Assembly: GCF_029581195.1 (NCBI RefSeq)
Contig: NZ_CP120737.1
Span: 620,001-684,000, forward strand
Length of the DNA stretch: 64,000 bases
Direction of reading: 5' to 3'
Source: Solwaraspora sp. WMMD791
GTDB taxonomy: Bacteria > Actinomycetota > Actinomycetes > Mycobacteriales > Micromonosporaceae
Below are positions 21,700 through 30,966 of the stretch, piece by piece. The notes under the pieces are model-generated. The model did no database searches, was not told the DNA's origin, and was given only the letters and a program-made list of their open reading frames with translations. The position numbers and the translations under genes were made by a program. How positions within the stretch are numbered: position 1 is the stretch's first letter; every line of letters starts with the position of its first letter.

Positions 21700-22926
21700 G
21701 TGCACGACGTGACGACCGCCCGGGCCGCCGACGGCACCGGGGCGGCCCACCCGGAACCGCCCGGACCGCCCGCACCCGTCACCACCTACCGGATCCTCGC
21801 CACCGCCGGGGTGTTCGAACCCGGCTACCGGGGCGGCGGGCCCATCCGTTCGCTGCGGTTCATCCTGGACACCCTCCCGACCGACATCGACGTCACGCTG
21901 ATCACCCGGGACCGGGACCTGGGGGCCGCCGCGCCGTACCCGGGTCTGTCCGGTCGCCTGATCCGCCGCGACCCCCGGTCGTCGGTGTTCTACCTGGATC
22001 CGACCAGCCCGCGCCAGTGGGTCAGGCTGCTGTGTCACCTGCGGTCCCACCCGGCCGATCTGCTCTACGTCAACAGCCTCTGGTCGATGTTCTCGGTGCT
22101 GGCGATCACGGCGGCGGCGCTGCGGTTGCTGCGCGTACCGGCGATCCTGCTCGCCCCCCGCGGCGAGCTCGCCCCGGCGGCGCTGGCGATCAGACGACGC
22201 AAGAAGCGGCTGTTCCTGGCGGTCTGGGCACCGGTGCTGCGCCGCCTCGACGTGCGGTGGCAGGCGTGCAGCTGGCGGGAACAGCGACAGATCCTGGCCG
22301 CGTTTCCGTGGGCACGGGTGATGGTCAACGGCAACGAGTGCCCCGTCCCGGACCGCGCCCCGCCGCCGGTGACCCCGCACGACGGGCCGCTGAGGCTGGT
22401 CTTCGTCGGTCGGATCTCGCCGATGAAGAACCTCGTCACGGCGTTGGCTGCCCTTGCCCGGGTGAGCCGGCCGGTCCACTTCGACATCCACGGCCCCCGG
22501 GAGGACGAGGCGTACTGGGCGCGGTGCCGCGACCTGATCGCCGCGATGCCGGCCCACGTCCAGGTCCGTTACCTGGGCGAGCTCGCCGCCGACGAGGTGC
22601 TGACGACCTTCAGTGGCTACGACGCCTTCCTGTTCCCGACCCTGGGTGAGAACTACGGTCACGTGATCCTGGAGAGCCTCGCCGCCGGCTGCCCGGTCGT
22701 CTGTTCCGACGAGACCCCGTTCAGCGATCTGATCGCCAGCGCCGGTGGGGTGGTGGTCGACCCGGCGACGGTACCCGCCGTCGCGGCCGTGCTGGACTCG
22801 CTCGCCGACCGGTCGGCGAGCGAGCGGGCGGCGGCCAAGGAGGCGGCGGGCCGGCGGTACCGGCTCTGGCGCCAGCAGACCCGGGAACTGCACGTCCTCG
22901 ACCACGCCCGCCGGTTCTGCCGCTGA
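21700..22926 (+). CDS. GT4-family glycosyltransferase
   Basis: The 408-residue protein has the GT-B fold with GVFEPGYRGGGPIRSLRF at the N-terminal acceptor side. The C-terminal donor side has LVFVGRISPMKNL and FLFPTLGENYGHVILESLAAGCPVV, the GT4 E-x7-E type motif. It should transfer a sugar from a nucleotide donor to a lipid-linked or growing polysaccharide at the cytoplasmic membrane. GTG at 21700 follows AAAGGTGAG. The first 20 residues are a low-complexity Ala/Pro/Gly tail. It is 55 bases after the FnlC-like gene and part of the polysaccharide locus. Donor and acceptor are unknown. Confidence 0.85.
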   Translation: MHDVTTARAADGTGAAHPEPPGPPAPVTTYRILATAGVFEPGYRGGGPIRSLRFILDTLPTDIDVTLITRDRDLGAAAPYPGLSGRLIRRDPRSSVFYLDPTSPRQWVRLLCHLRSHPADLLYVNSLWSMFSVLAITAAALRLLRVPAILLAPRGELAPAALAIRRRKKRLFLAVWAPVLRRLDVRWQACSWREQRQILAAFPWARVMVNGNECPVPDRAPPPVTPHDGPLRLVFVGRISPMKNLVTALAALARVSRPVHFDIHGPREDEAYWARCRDLIAAMPAHVQVRYLGELAADEVLTTFSGYDAFLFPTLGENYGHVILESLAAGCPVVCSDETPFSDLIASAGGVVVDPATVPAVAAVLDSLADRSASERAAAKEAAGRRYRLWRQQTRELHVLDHARRFCR

Positions 22927-23052
22927 GCGACCCGGCGGTGGTGACCGTGACCGGCGGCGGGAGCGGATCGTTGGGTGTCGTGACCGGACCGGATCGGGGC
23001 CGGCCACCCGACCGCCGGCCGCGGCCACACCTGCCGGGAGTGAGGACAGCAC

Positions 23053-23592
23053 GTGCCCAGTCGCATCCGTCCGCTCGTCCAACGGGTCCGGGACCACCTG
23101 GCGGCGTCCCGGGACCCGGCGGCGTTCGCCAGGTCGCTCGGGGTCAACCTCACCGGCCGGGTCCGGTTCTACGGCGTCAACCGTGCGATGTTCGGCTCGG
23201 AACCCTGGCTGATCACCATCGGCGACAACGTGTACGTCACCTCCGAGGTGCAGTTCGTCACCCACGACGGCGGCACGTTGATCCTGCGCAAGGAACACCC
23301 GGACCTCGACTGGACGGCACCGATCACCATCGGCGACGACGTCTACATCGGGATGCGGGCGATGATCCTGGCCGGCGTCACCATCGGCAACCGGTGCGTC
23401 ATCGGCGCGGGCGCGGTCGTCACCCGGGACATCCCGGACAACACGGTGGCGGCCGGGGTGCCGGCCCGGCCGATCCGCACCACCGACGAGTACCTGGAAC
23501 GGCTGCGCGCCAAGTCGCTGGGCATCGGGCATCTGCCGGTGCCGGCCAAGCACGAGGCGATGAAACGGATCTACCGGGTCGGCGCCGGCTGA
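23053..23592 (+). CDS. Hexapeptide-repeat acyltransferase
   Basis: The 179-residue protein has the left-handed beta-helix repeats of sugar O-acyltransferases: ITIGDNVYVTSEVQF, ITIGDDVYIGMRAMILAGVTIG and NRCVIGAGAVVTRDIPDNT. The ending VAAGVPARPIR is typical. It probably acetylates a sugar of the surface polysaccharide using acetyl-CoA. The GTG at 23053 follows GAGTGAGG. It lies 126 bases after the glycosyltransferase gene on the same strand. Confidence 0.85.
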   Translation: MPSRIRPLVQRVRDHLAASRDPAAFARSLGVNLTGRVRFYGVNRAMFGSEPWLITIGDNVYVTSEVQFVTHDGGTLILRKEHPDLDWTAPITIGDDVYIGMRAMILAGVTIGNRCVIGAGAVVTRDIPDNTVAAGVPARPIRTTDEYLERLRAKSLGIGHLPVPAKHEAMKRIYRVGAG

Positions 23593-23678
23593 GCCGGGGC
23601 GACGGTGCTGCGCCTGGACACGGCACACGGTCGGCGGCAGCGCGACCGCGGCGCACGGCCGTTGGTACGGGCGGGCGA

Positions 23679-25709
23679 CTAGGCCCGGCGGTAGGCGAGC
23701 CGGGGCGGCGGGTACTGGTGCACGCCGGCGAGGGTGACCGGCCCGAGCGGGCCGCTCACTCCGGCCATGTCGTAGCCGTACCGGTCACCGGACATGGCCG
23801 CCGCGACCGGCCCCAGGGCCAGGGGCGTCGCGCTGCCGGCGTCACTGGTGCGCAGCGCGGGTGGCGTGGCCCCGCTGACCTGCCACACGACCGCGTACCA
23901 GTGCCAGCCCGCCGGTAGCGTCACCGGAGTGCCGAGAACTGATTCCCTGAGCCCGACGGGGGCGACGGCGACGGTGCCGAAGTCGGCGATCGGGCCGCGT
24001 AGCGCGGGTCGGCCGGTCATCGGATCATGGGCGTACACCCCGTGCCGCAGCACCCCGCTGCCGGCGGCGGTCACCTCGATGCACACCCGGTCGACCGGGG
24101 TCGCCTCGGCCAGGTGGACCGGCCAGAGCAGCAGCCGGTGGAAGGCACCGGTCCAGCCGGTACTGCGCGACGCCCCGGCCAGCAGCAGAAAATAGCTGCC
24201 GACGGTGCCCGTCGCTCCGGGCAGCGGCTGCCGTTGCTCCGGCTGCCCGGCCGCCGCCTGCCACATGCCGTACCCAGGGGAGACCGGCACGCTGTAGGTG
24301 ACTCCGTCGGCGGCGACCCGGTCGGCCACGGCGAGGTTCGTCGGTCCGGCCGGCACCAGCAGCCGGTGGTACAGCTGTGGCGCCGCCATCCGGGCCTGCG
24401 CGACGGTGCCGACCCGCTCGATCATGACGAAGTCGCGGCCGCCGGCGGAGACGACGATCTCGGTGGCCGCCGAGTACGGGGCCAGGTAACGGCGGTACGC
24501 CGTACCGGTCACCGACTCGCCCGCCGCCATGGTGCGCCCCCAGACCAGCTGCGGGTAGTTCTTCTTCAGGCTGGAGCTGATGAACCAGCCCTTCGCGGTG
24601 GTGTACCGCGACCGGACAGCGGGATGCCCGTCGTCGACCGGCAGCAGGCCGACGGCGAGCCCCCACAGCTGGATGCTGCCGCTGCTCACCGCCCACTGGG
24701 TCATGCTGGCCGCCGGCGTCGCCGGCTCGCGCAGGGTCGCCGGGGTGAAGTCGGTGAGCGCGGTGAGCGTGTCGATGGGGGCCCAGGCCGACCAGTTCAG
24801 GCCACCGGTGTAGCCGACGTTCGGCATGAACTGCCGACGGCTGCCACCGGCCGGTACGGTCAACGGCGCGCACTGGGTCACTCCGGCGTTGAGCGTGAAC
24901 CGGCTCAGCGCGGTCACCGTCTGGCTGACCACCAGGCCGCCGGTCACCCAGCGGTAGACGTTGTGGACGCGGCACAGCGAGGGGATCCGGTTCATGATCG
25001 TGGCGATCGGGGTGCCGATGTTCGCCTGCGCGGTGTCGATCATTCCCTGGTAGCTGGGGATGACGTACGACTCCCGGATCTGCAGTTCCTGGCCGGTGGA
25101 GCGGCCGTCGGGCACCGGCCGGCCGTCGAGTTCGACGGCGACGGTGTGCGAGTGGGTCGCCGGCCGGATCTGGACGTCGGGGGTGACGGCGGTGACCGGG
25201 ACGGTGGTCCGGTTGGTGGCGCCGGCGACGTGGGTCAGTGGTGCCGCCGGTCTGACCCGGACGCCCTGGGCGATGCCGTCGACGACCGTGTACGGGTTGC
25301 CGAACAGCAGGCTGCTGGGGCTGGTGACGGCGAGCAGGGTGAAGGTTCGTACGCCGTCGGTCCACCGTGACCCCACGTCGGCGGTGGTCTTGCCGTGGTT
25401 GGTCACGGCGATCTGGGTGCCGACGTTGTAACCGTGGTTGCCGCCGACGTACGACCAGCCGGTGTTGATCGGGCAGTTGTCGTCGGAGGTGTCGTGGATC
25501 CGGGTGCCGACCGCGGACATGACCGGCCACACCTGGGCGTCGGTCGCGGTCGACGCGACGATGCTGACCTGGGGGAGCCCGGAGTGCCACATGCCGACCA
25601 TGGCCTCGGCGTACGCAAGGTTCGCCGGCATCACCAGGTCCCTGGTGGCGTCGAACCTCGAGCGGATGGACATCAGGGCGTTGGACCGGTAGACGATCAG
25701 TTCCGGCAT
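23679..25709 (-). CDS. Unrecognised 676-residue protein with phage-tail-like C-terminus
   Basis: The ATG at 25709 has GGAGGTGG ten bases upstream. No signal peptide, membrane helix or catalytic motif that I know is visible. The N-terminal region (SGWSYVGGNHGYN-like, around residues 85-97) precedes a beta-rich chain. The last 200 residues, with VDRVCIEVTAAGSGVLRHGVY and LPAGWHWYAVVWQV, look like the beta-sandwich seen at the end of phage minor tail or receptor-binding proteins. It is on the opposite strand to the flanking polysaccharide genes. It might bind or process the polysaccharide, or be a leftover phage or tailocin fibre, but no phage genes lie nearby. Codon use matches the surroundings. 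Confidence 0.55.
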   Translation of the reverse strand: MPELIVYRSNALMSIRSRFDATRDLVMPANLAYAEAMVGMWHSGLPQVSIVASTATDAQVWPVMSAVGTRIHDTSDDNCPINTGWSYVGGNHGYNVGTQIAVTNHGKTTADVGSRWTDGVRTFTLLAVTSPSSLLFGNPYTVVDGIAQGVRVRPAAPLTHVAGATNRTTVPVTAVTPDVQIRPATHSHTVAVELDGRPVPDGRSTGQELQIRESYVIPSYQGMIDTAQANIGTPIATIMNRIPSLCRVHNVYRWVTGGLVVSQTVTALSRFTLNAGVTQCAPLTVPAGGSRRQFMPNVGYTGGLNWSAWAPIDTLTALTDFTPATLREPATPAASMTQWAVSSGSIQLWGLAVGLLPVDDGHPAVRSRYTTAKGWFISSSLKKNYPQLVWGRTMAAGESVTGTAYRRYLAPYSAATEIVVSAGGRDFVMIERVGTVAQARMAAPQLYHRLLVPAGPTNLAVADRVAADGVTYSVPVSPGYGMWQAAAGQPEQRQPLPGATGTVGSYFLLLAGASRSTGWTGAFHRLLLWPVHLAEATPVDRVCIEVTAAGSGVLRHGVYAHDPMTGRPALRGPIADFGTVAVAPVGLRESVLGTPVTLPAGWHWYAVVWQVSGATPPALRTSDAGSATPLALGPVAAAMSGDRYGYDMAGVSGPLGPVTLAGVHQYPPPRLAYRRA

Positions 25710-26012
25710 GGTGACCACCTCCACGCGAATGTCGCGACGCTGCTGTCAGCGTGCGCCTGTGCGCAGGTCACAGCGGTTCTTGGTCGCCTGGGTGACAGAG
25801 GGACGAACCGTTCGGCCGCGCCCGGAGCCGGATGATCGGCCGCAGGCGCGCCACATGATCGGCCGCGCGTGGACCGCACGATCGGCCGGCTGGCCCGGCC
25901 GGTCGGGCGACCGCCGGTACGACGTACTGGACAATTAACACTATTGCCCCGTAACGGATGGTGGTCGCCGCTCGATGAACAGGTGATCGGGCCACACACC
26001 GAGGGGTTGACC
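25710..26012. other. Divergent intergenic region, 303 bases
   Basis: This gap separates the unrecognised minus-strand gene from the epimerase gene. I see no gene in it. A short AT-richer stretch around 25925-25955 (GGACAATTAACACTATTG) is the likeliest promoter for the plus-strand operon. GGCCGCGCG and CGATCGGCC repeats around 25830-25880 are low complexity and not convincing operators. Confidence 0.4.
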
Positions 26013-26969
26013 ATGCGCATACTGATCACCGGAGGCGCCGGTTTCATCGGCAGCCACCTGGCCCGCGCCGCCCTGGGCGAACCCGCCGTCAAGGAGGTCA
26101 CCGTCCTGGACGACCTGTCGGTCGGACTGCGCGGCAACCTCGACGGCCTCGACGTCGAATTCGTCGAGGGGTCGATACTGGACCCGGCGGCACTGGCCAC
26201 CGCGATGGTCGGCCGCGAGGCGGTGGTCCACCTGGCCGCGCTGCCCAGCGTGCCCCGGTCGCTGCGCGACCCGGTCGCCTCCCACCACGCGAACGCCACC
26301 GGCACGCTGCTGGTGCTCGAAGCGGCCCGACGCCACGACGTCGAGCACGTGCTGGTCGCCTCGTCGTCGTCGGTGTACGGGCTGAACCCGGCCCTGCCGA
26401 AACCAGAGCTGACCTGGACCCGACCGATGAGTCCGTACGCGGCGAGCAAGCTCGCCACCGAGGCGTACGCCCTGGCCCACCAGGCGTCGTTCGGGCTGCC
26501 CACGCTGGCCCTGCGGTTCTTCAACGTGTTCGGCCCCGGGCAGCGCCACGACCATGCCTACGCCGCAGTCATTCCCCGGTTCGTGCACGCGGCGCTGCGC
26601 GGTGAACCAGCTGTGGTGCACGGCGACGGTACCCAGTCGCGCGACTTCACGTACGTGGGCACCGTCTGCGACGTCATCCTCGACGCGCTGCGCCGCCGGG
26701 TGCACCACCCGCACCCGGTGAACCTCGCCTTCGGTGCCCGGGCGAACCTGCTGCAGGTGCTCGACGAGATCGGCACGCTGCTCGGCCACGAAGTGACCCG
26801 CGAACACCAGGCACCGCGTACCGGTGACGTACCGCACTCGTTGGCCGACAACAGCACCCTGCGGCAACTGTTCCCCGACGTGGTGCCGGTGGCCCGGATC
26901 GACGGCCTGCGCGCGACCATCGACTGGATGGCCCGACGGCGCGACGCCGGCACCGCCACCATCCGGTGA
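26013..26969 (+). CDS. NAD-dependent sugar-nucleotide epimerase/dehydratase
   Basis: The 318-residue protein is an extended short-chain dehydrogenase of the GalE/WbpP type. It has the NAD motif ITGGAGFIGSHL at residues 5-16, the serine of SSSSVYG near 125, YAASK near 150 and the family's RFFNVFGPGQ. It should interconvert sugar nucleotides for the polysaccharide, most likely a 4-epimerisation of UDP-glucose or UDP-GlcNAc. The ATG at 26013 follows GAGGGG. Its stop overlaps the flippase GTG start, so the two are translationally coupled. Confidence 0.85.
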   Translation: MRILITGGAGFIGSHLARAALGEPAVKEVTVLDDLSVGLRGNLDGLDVEFVEGSILDPAALATAMVGREAVVHLAALPSVPRSLRDPVASHHANATGTLLVLEAARRHDVEHVLVASSSSVYGLNPALPKPELTWTRPMSPYAASKLATEAYALAHQASFGLPTLALRFFNVFGPGQRHDHAYAAVIPRFVHAALRGEPAVVHGDGTQSRDFTYVGTVCDVILDALRRRVHHPHPVNLAFGARANLLQVLDEIGTLLGHEVTREHQAPRTGDVPHSLADNSTLRQLFPDVVPVARIDGLRATIDWMARRRDAGTATIR

Positions 26970-28402
26970 CGACGACAGCGCCCGGCCGCCCCACCGCCGG
27001 GCCGGTCGCCGCACCCGACCGTCCACCGGGCCCCGCAGGTCCCGGTCGTGACCGCGCGGTCGGCATCGGCATCGTCACCGCGATGGCGGCCCGCGGGGTC
27101 GGGATGGCCGCGCCGTTGGTGATCACCCCGATCTGCTTCCGCTACCTCGGCGATCAGCGGTACGGACTGTGGATGGCAGTCACCGCGTTGACCGGGATGG
27201 CCTGGTTCGCCGATCTGGGCCTGGGCAACGGCCTGCTCACCCGGCTCAGCCACCTCGGTGCCGACGTACGACAGCAGGCCCGGGAGATCTCCAGCGCCTT
27301 CGCCACCGTCGGTGCGCTGGCCCTGGCTCTGCTCGGTGGCCTGGCCGTGGTCGTCGGGCTGGTGCCGTGGGACCGGCTGTTCGGGGTCACCGACCCGGCT
27401 GTCGCCGCCGAGGCCGCCGCCGTCGTCCTGCTCTGCTTCGCTGCGTTCGCGATCAACATCCCGTTCGCCCTCGTCCAGCGTGTCCAGTACGCCGCCGGCC
27501 AGGTCGCCCAGAGCAGTGCCTGGCAGTCGGCCGGCTCCCTGGCCAGCATGGTGGCGGTGCTCGTCGCCGTCGCCGCCGGTTGGCCGCCGGTGACGGTCAT
27601 CGCCTGCGCCGTGTTCGCGGTCCCTGCGGTCAACCTGCTCAACACGATGGTCTACTTCGGTGTCCAGCGGCCGGCGACGCGACCCGCACCACGGCTGGTG
27701 CACCGGACGACCGCCGCCGGGCTGCTCCGGCTCGGCCTGAGGTTCTTCGTCCTCACCACGATTTCGTCGATCGCGCTCAACGTGGACAGTCCGCTGGTCG
27801 CCAACGTCCTGGGGCTGACGGTGGCGGCACACTACGCCGTCGTCGCCAAGCTGTTCGGCGTCCTGTCGGTGTTCGTCGGAATCGTCGGGATGACGGTCTG
27901 GCCGGTCAACGGCGCGGCACTGAGCAACGGCGAGGTGGCCTGGGTGCGCCGGCACACCCGCCGGATGGTGCTGCTCTACGGCACGGTCGTGGGTGGGGCC
28001 GGACTGGCGCTGGTCGGCTGGGGTCACCGGGTGGCCGACCTGTGGGTCGGTGGCGTCGACCGCACCATCGTCCCGGTGACCGTGCTCGCCGCTCTGGCCT
28101 GCTGGTCGTTCGTGGTGGCGGTGACCTCTCCGCTGATGCTCGTGCAGAACAGCGTCGGTCTGCTCCGGCCGCAGTTCGCCGGTTGGGCGGCGTTCCTGCT
28201 GCTGGCCACCGGACTGAAGGTGTGGGGCGTGCACCGCTTCGGTTTGGTCGCCGTGCCGATGGCCGCCTGCGTGGCCTATCTGGTGACGCTCTGTCCGGCC
28301 GCGGTGGTCGGCTACCGGCGCGCCCTGACCGCCGCCGTCGGCGTCGGTTGCCGTACCACCGCCGTCGACGAGGAGGAACCCGATGTCCGGGTCCGTGGCT
28401 GA
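26966..28402 (+). CDS. Polysaccharide flippase (Wzx/MATE-like)
   Basis: The 478-residue protein has about 12-14 hydrophobic helices and the polysaccharide biosynthesis flippase start ITPICFRYLGDQRYGLWMAV around residue 52. It should flip lipid-linked repeat units across the membrane. The GTG at 26966 overlaps the epimerase stop (GTGA). The first 30 residues are a Pro/Gly-rich cytoplasmic tail. A Wzy-type polymerase encoded 2.5 kb away completes a Wzx/Wzy export set. Confidence 0.85.
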   Translation: MTTTAPGRPTAGPVAAPDRPPGPAGPGRDRAVGIGIVTAMAARGVGMAAPLVITPICFRYLGDQRYGLWMAVTALTGMAWFADLGLGNGLLTRLSHLGADVRQQAREISSAFATVGALALALLGGLAVVVGLVPWDRLFGVTDPAVAAEAAAVVLLCFAAFAINIPFALVQRVQYAAGQVAQSSAWQSAGSLASMVAVLVAVAAGWPPVTVIACAVFAVPAVNLLNTMVYFGVQRPATRPAPRLVHRTTAAGLLRLGLRFFVLTTISSIALNVDSPLVANVLGLTVAAHYAVVAKLFGVLSVFVGIVGMTVWPVNGAALSNGEVAWVRRHTRRMVLLYGTVVGGAGLALVGWGHRVADLWVGGVDRTIVPVTVLAALACWSFVVAVTSPLMLVQNSVGLLRPQFAGWAAFLLLATGLKVWGVHRFGLVAVPMAACVAYLVTLCPAAVVGYRRALTAAVGVGCRTTAVDEEEPDVRVRG

Positions 28403-29624
28403 CCGCACGACCATCGGTTCCGGTGTCGGGGAGACCGGCCCCGCCAGTGCCCGCCGGGTGCTGCGGGTGGTCGGCGAACTGAACTTCGGCGGCACCGAGA
28501 TGCGCACCGCCGAGCTGCTGCCGTACCTGGCCGCCGCCGGCATCGAGGTGCACCTGGTGACGCTGGCCGACCGGGTCGGTCCCGGTCCACTGTCCGGGGC
28601 GATCACCCGGTACGGCGGTTCGGTCACCGCCGTACCGCTCGACGCCCGGTTCCCGGCCCGGTTCCATCGGCTGCTGCGCCAGCTACGGCCGGACGCCGTA
28701 CACGTCGACTGCGCCAACTTCTCCGGTGTCCCGCTCGCCCTGGCCGGGCTCGCCGGGGTGCCGGTGCGCGTCGGACACTTCCGGGGCGACGACGACCAGC
28801 ACCGCGGCCTGCCCCGCCGGGTGTCCCGGTGGCTCTGCGGCCAGCTGCTACGTGGCTGCGCCACCGACATCCTCGGCGTCTCACCCGGATCGCTCGGGGT
28901 CGGCTACCGCCGCGACTGGCACACCGACCCTCGCTGCCAGGTGGTGCTCAACGGACTCGACGTCGAGCGGCTGCGCCGGCCGAGTCCGCTGGACCTGCGG
29001 GCGGCGATCGGTGCCCGCCCGGGGGAGCTGGTCTGTGTGAGTGTGGGGCGGGCCTCGGCCGAGAAACGGCGATGGCTGCTCCCGCCGATCCTCGCGGCGC
29101 TGCGGACCCGGGGGGTGTCGGCGCACGCCGTACTGGTCGGCCCGGGTGACGCCGCCGACGACGCCCGGGTCGCCGATGCGGCGTCCGCCGCTGGCGTCGC
29201 CGAACGGGTGCACCTGCTGGGTGCCCGCGACGACGTCGGTGGCCTGCTGCGCCAGGCCGACGTGGTGATCCATCCGTCCTGTCTGGAAGGGCTGCCCGGC
29301 GGGGTGTTGGAACCGGTCGCGCTCGGGATCGGCACGGTGGCTGCGGATCTGCCGGGCGTCCGGTTCATCAGCGGGCACCTGCCCGGTGTCACCGTTGTCG
29401 ACACCGACGCGCCGCCGTCGGAGTGGGCGGCGGCGGCACAGGCCGCGGCGGCGTACACGGCGGCGACCGACACCGCGACGGCCGTCGCACGCTTCGCTGA
29501 CAGCGTCTTCGCCATCGACACGGCGGCCGCCACCCACCTGGCGATCTACCGTCGGCGGCCGGCCCGCCGGCACACTGCGTCCCCCGGCGGCCGGGTGCGG
29601 CCGCCGGCCGATCCGAAACGGTGA
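28383..29624 (+). CDS. GT4-family glycosyltransferase
   Basis: The 413-residue protein has the opening RVLRVVGELNFGGTEMRTAEL, typical of GT4 enzymes, and VCVSVGRASAEKRRWLLPP in the donor domain. The pair VVIHPSCLEGLPGGVLEPVA is the E-x7-E-like nucleotide-sugar site. The ATG at 28383 follows GAGGAGG and overlaps the flippase gene by 20 bases. It is one of three consecutive coupled genes (flippase and two transferases). Donor sugar unknown. Confidence 0.85.
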   Translation: MSGSVADRTTIGSGVGETGPASARRVLRVVGELNFGGTEMRTAELLPYLAAAGIEVHLVTLADRVGPGPLSGAITRYGGSVTAVPLDARFPARFHRLLRQLRPDAVHVDCANFSGVPLALAGLAGVPVRVGHFRGDDDQHRGLPRRVSRWLCGQLLRGCATDILGVSPGSLGVGYRRDWHTDPRCQVVLNGLDVERLRRPSPLDLRAAIGARPGELVCVSVGRASAEKRRWLLPPILAALRTRGVSAHAVLVGPGDAADDARVADAASAAGVAERVHLLGARDDVGGLLRQADVVIHPSCLEGLPGGVLEPVALGIGTVAADLPGVRFISGHLPGVTVVDTDAPPSEWAAAAQAAAAYTAATDTATAVARFADSVFAIDTAAATHLAIYRRRPARRHTASPGGRVRPPADPKR

Positions 29625-29629
29625 GACAG

Positions 29630-30904
29630 ATGCACGACCAGACCATCGCGCCCGGCCGACCGGTGCCGGTGTCGGCACCCGAGGCCGACACCGGCGCCGG
29701 GACCGCCGGTGCGGGCCGGCCGCGTCCGCTGCTGATCGGTGCGTACGCCTTCCCGCACGGCGACGCCACCTCGAACCGCCTGTTGCAGTTGGCCCGCTGC
29801 GCGGCCCCGGCCGGGGCGCGCACCCTGGTCGTCAACGACTGGCCCTGTGAGCTGCCCTTCCCTGCCGCGTCCGGTGAGGTGGCCGGCATCGAGCTGATCA
29901 CCCTGCGGGTGCGGGGGAGGAACCATCTCAGCCGGATGTCGGCCCGACTGGCCCGCCCGGTGCGGGTGCTGCGGGTCCTGCGGGCCCGCCAGGTGCGGCG
30001 CGGCGACGTCTCGGTGGTGCTGCTGCCGATGGCGATGCTGACCCTGGGCAACTGGGCCGTGCTGCGGCTGGCGTTGGGCGCCCCGGTGGTGGTCGACGCC
30101 AGCGAACGCCACGACCGCCGTCAGTTCCAGCGTGGCTGGCGGGACCCGTACTTCGTCCGCCACCGCTGGTCGACGTTCTTGGCGACGCGGCTCATCCACC
30201 GGGCCACCGTGGTCTCCACCACCCTCGGCGGCTACCTTCGGCGGCACGGCCTGCAGGTGCTGGTGGTGCCGCCGCAGGTCGACTGCGCGGAGTTCGCGCC
30301 ACCACGGCCGCCGTCGCTGGCCGCCGGGCTCCGCCTACTGTACGCCGGCACACCGGGCCGCAAGGACATGCTTCACGTCATCCTCTGTGGGATCAGTCGG
30401 CTCACACCGGAGCAGCAGCGTCGGGTGCACCTGACCATCGCCGGGATCACCCGCTCCGACGCCGCCCGATTGTCCGACCTGAATCCGGCGGTGCTGGACG
30501 GACTCTCCGCCGAGGTGACCTTCCTCGGCCGGGTACCCCGGCAGTCGGTGCTGGACCTGCTGGCCGGGTCGCACTTCTCGATGCTCGTCCGCCCGACCGG
30601 CGGCTACGCGGCCAACGGGTTTCCGTCGAAGGTGCCGGAGAGCCTCGCCGCCGGTTGTCCGGTGCTGCTCAACCACACCAGCGACCTGGCCGACTACATC
30701 CAGGACGGGGTCGAAGGGCTGGTGCTGGCAGGCAACGGCCCGGACGACGTACGCCGGGCGGTCGAGCGGGCCCTGGGACTGGACGACGCCGACTGGGCGA
30801 CGATGAGCCGGGCCGCCCGGTCCAGGGCCCGTCGCTCCTTCGACCACCGTGCCTGGCGGGACCGGGTCTCGACGTTCGTGGCCGGCGGCGACGCGCGGCA
30901 CTGA
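29630..30904 (+). CDS. GT4-family glycosyltransferase
   Basis: The 424-residue GT-B protein has PLLIGAYAFPHGDATSNRLLQ near the N-terminus and RLLYAGTPGRKDMLH plus NGFPSKVPESLAAGCPVLLN in the donor domain. The start is uncertain: the ATG at 29630 has GGTGAG before it, while the GTG at 29621 overlaps the upstream stop. It probably adds one sugar of the repeat unit. It ends the plus-strand block; the polymerase gene follows in the opposite direction. Confidence 0.82.
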   Translation: MHDQTIAPGRPVPVSAPEADTGAGTAGAGRPRPLLIGAYAFPHGDATSNRLLQLARCAAPAGARTLVVNDWPCELPFPAASGEVAGIELITLRVRGRNHLSRMSARLARPVRVLRVLRARQVRRGDVSVVLLPMAMLTLGNWAVLRLALGAPVVVDASERHDRRQFQRGWRDPYFVRHRWSTFLATRLIHRATVVSTTLGGYLRRHGLQVLVVPPQVDCAEFAPPRPPSLAAGLRLLYAGTPGRKDMLHVILCGISRLTPEQQRRVHLTIAGITRSDAARLSDLNPAVLDGLSAEVTFLGRVPRQSVLDLLAGSHFSMLVRPTGGYAANGFPSKVPESLAAGCPVLLNHTSDLADYIQDGVEGLVLAGNGPDDVRRAVERALGLDDADWATMSRAARSRARRSFDHRAWRDRVSTFVAGGDARH

Positions 30905-30966
30905 GGCACTGACCCGGCGGCCACGTCGGTGCGGTCACCGGGGCGCGTCGCCCGCCGGGCCGGCGG

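Noticed and set aside
23593-23678. A terminator between the convergent acyltransferase and unrecognised genes
   Set aside because: Only short GC pairings are possible; no stem of useful length.
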